Under the pieces are notes generated by a model. The model ran no database searches and was not told the origin of the DNA. It saw nothing but the letters and a program-made list of their open reading frames with translations. Shown one piece after another: positions 21,445 through 21,583 of a stretch of 21,583 nucleotides of DNA. This DNA comes from Anaerolineae bacterium (GTDB taxonomy: Bacteria > Chloroflexota > Anaerolineae > JACIWR01): positions 1 through 21,583 of the forward strand of contig JAGGZG010000015.1 in NCBI GenBank assembly GCA_021162125.1, given 5' to 3'. A program made the position numbers and the translations under genes. Position 1 is the first letter of the stretch. Each line of letters starts with the position of its first letter.

Positions 21445-21583
21445 ATGACTAAACCACGCAGACGTTGGCGCACGACCGCCGCCATTCACGAACGAGCCAA
21501 ACGACTCCGCCGCCAACAGACGCCAGCCGAAATCCGGCTATGGCGACACCTGCGCGGCAAACAAATCCACGGCCTGAAGTTTC
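21445..21583 (+). CDS. DUF559 (Vsr-like endonuclease fold) protein, cut by the window edge
   Basis: Only the first 46 codons are present. Residues from about 17 on read RAKRLRRQQTPAEIRLWRHL, then RGKQIHGLKF. This is the recognisable N-terminus of DUF559 proteins, small single-domain proteins related to very-short-patch-repair (restriction-like) endonucleases. AGGAG at 21432-21436 lies 8 nt before the ATG. It is immediately preceded by the 41-bp repeat pair. The catalytic residues lie beyond the edge and cannot be judged. The biological role of the family is unclear. Confidence 0.82.
   Translation, partial: MTKPRRRWRTTAAIHERAKRLRRQQTPAEIRLWRHLRGKQIHGLKF

Overview
The window looks like chromosomal DNA of a Chloroflexota bacterium, probably Anaerolineae-like, although this rests on protein style and not on a marker gene. 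The clues are long Thr/Pro-rich linkers in secreted proteins (1531-2436 and 16966-18330), an 'IYLPLACKNF' segment after the signal region of another secreted protein (20563-21240), high GC content, and a sugar-binding protein that resembles Thermus-type glucose/mannose binders. There are no rRNA or tRNA genes, no CRISPR array, and no transposase or phage gene.

Region 1 (207-10588, all plus strand) is a sugar island. It runs: ROK repressor; lipoprotein with an FGE/SUMF1-type fold but without the catalytic cysteines; substrate-binding protein with an N-terminal LysM domain; two MalF/MalG-type permeases with no ATPase gene; GmhA-like SIS isomerase; HAD phosphatase; an uncharacterised protein that may be deoxyhypusine-synthase-like; PfkB kinase resembling the HldE kinase domain; and a ROK sugar kinase. 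The second half (6136-10588) is tightly packed and reads as one metabolic operon for a phosphorylated, possibly heptose-like, sugar. This is the best candidate here for an undescribed pathway.

Region 2 (10626-12666) holds a promoter, a UDP-glucose/GDP-mannose dehydrogenase family gene and acpS. It ends in a REPIN-like inverted repeat and a very strong bidirectional terminator. Opposite it (12757-12986, minus) are two tiny, translationally coupled single-helix membrane-protein ORFs. Region 13033-13299 has no convincing gene but carries three successive hairpins. A good promoter then drives an HNH endonuclease gene with its own terminator.

Region 3 (14028-18330, minus) contains carbamate kinase, an intact MntA-HepT toxin-antitoxin pair, methionyl-tRNA formyltransferase, and a secreted GH99-like protein directly upstream of fmt. 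Region 4 (18477-21583) contains a V4R-domain protein, a convergent RlmI-type rRNA methyltransferase with a clear promoter, a secreted protein of unknown function, a pair of 41-bp GC-rich repeats, and the start of a DUF559 gene cut by the window edge.
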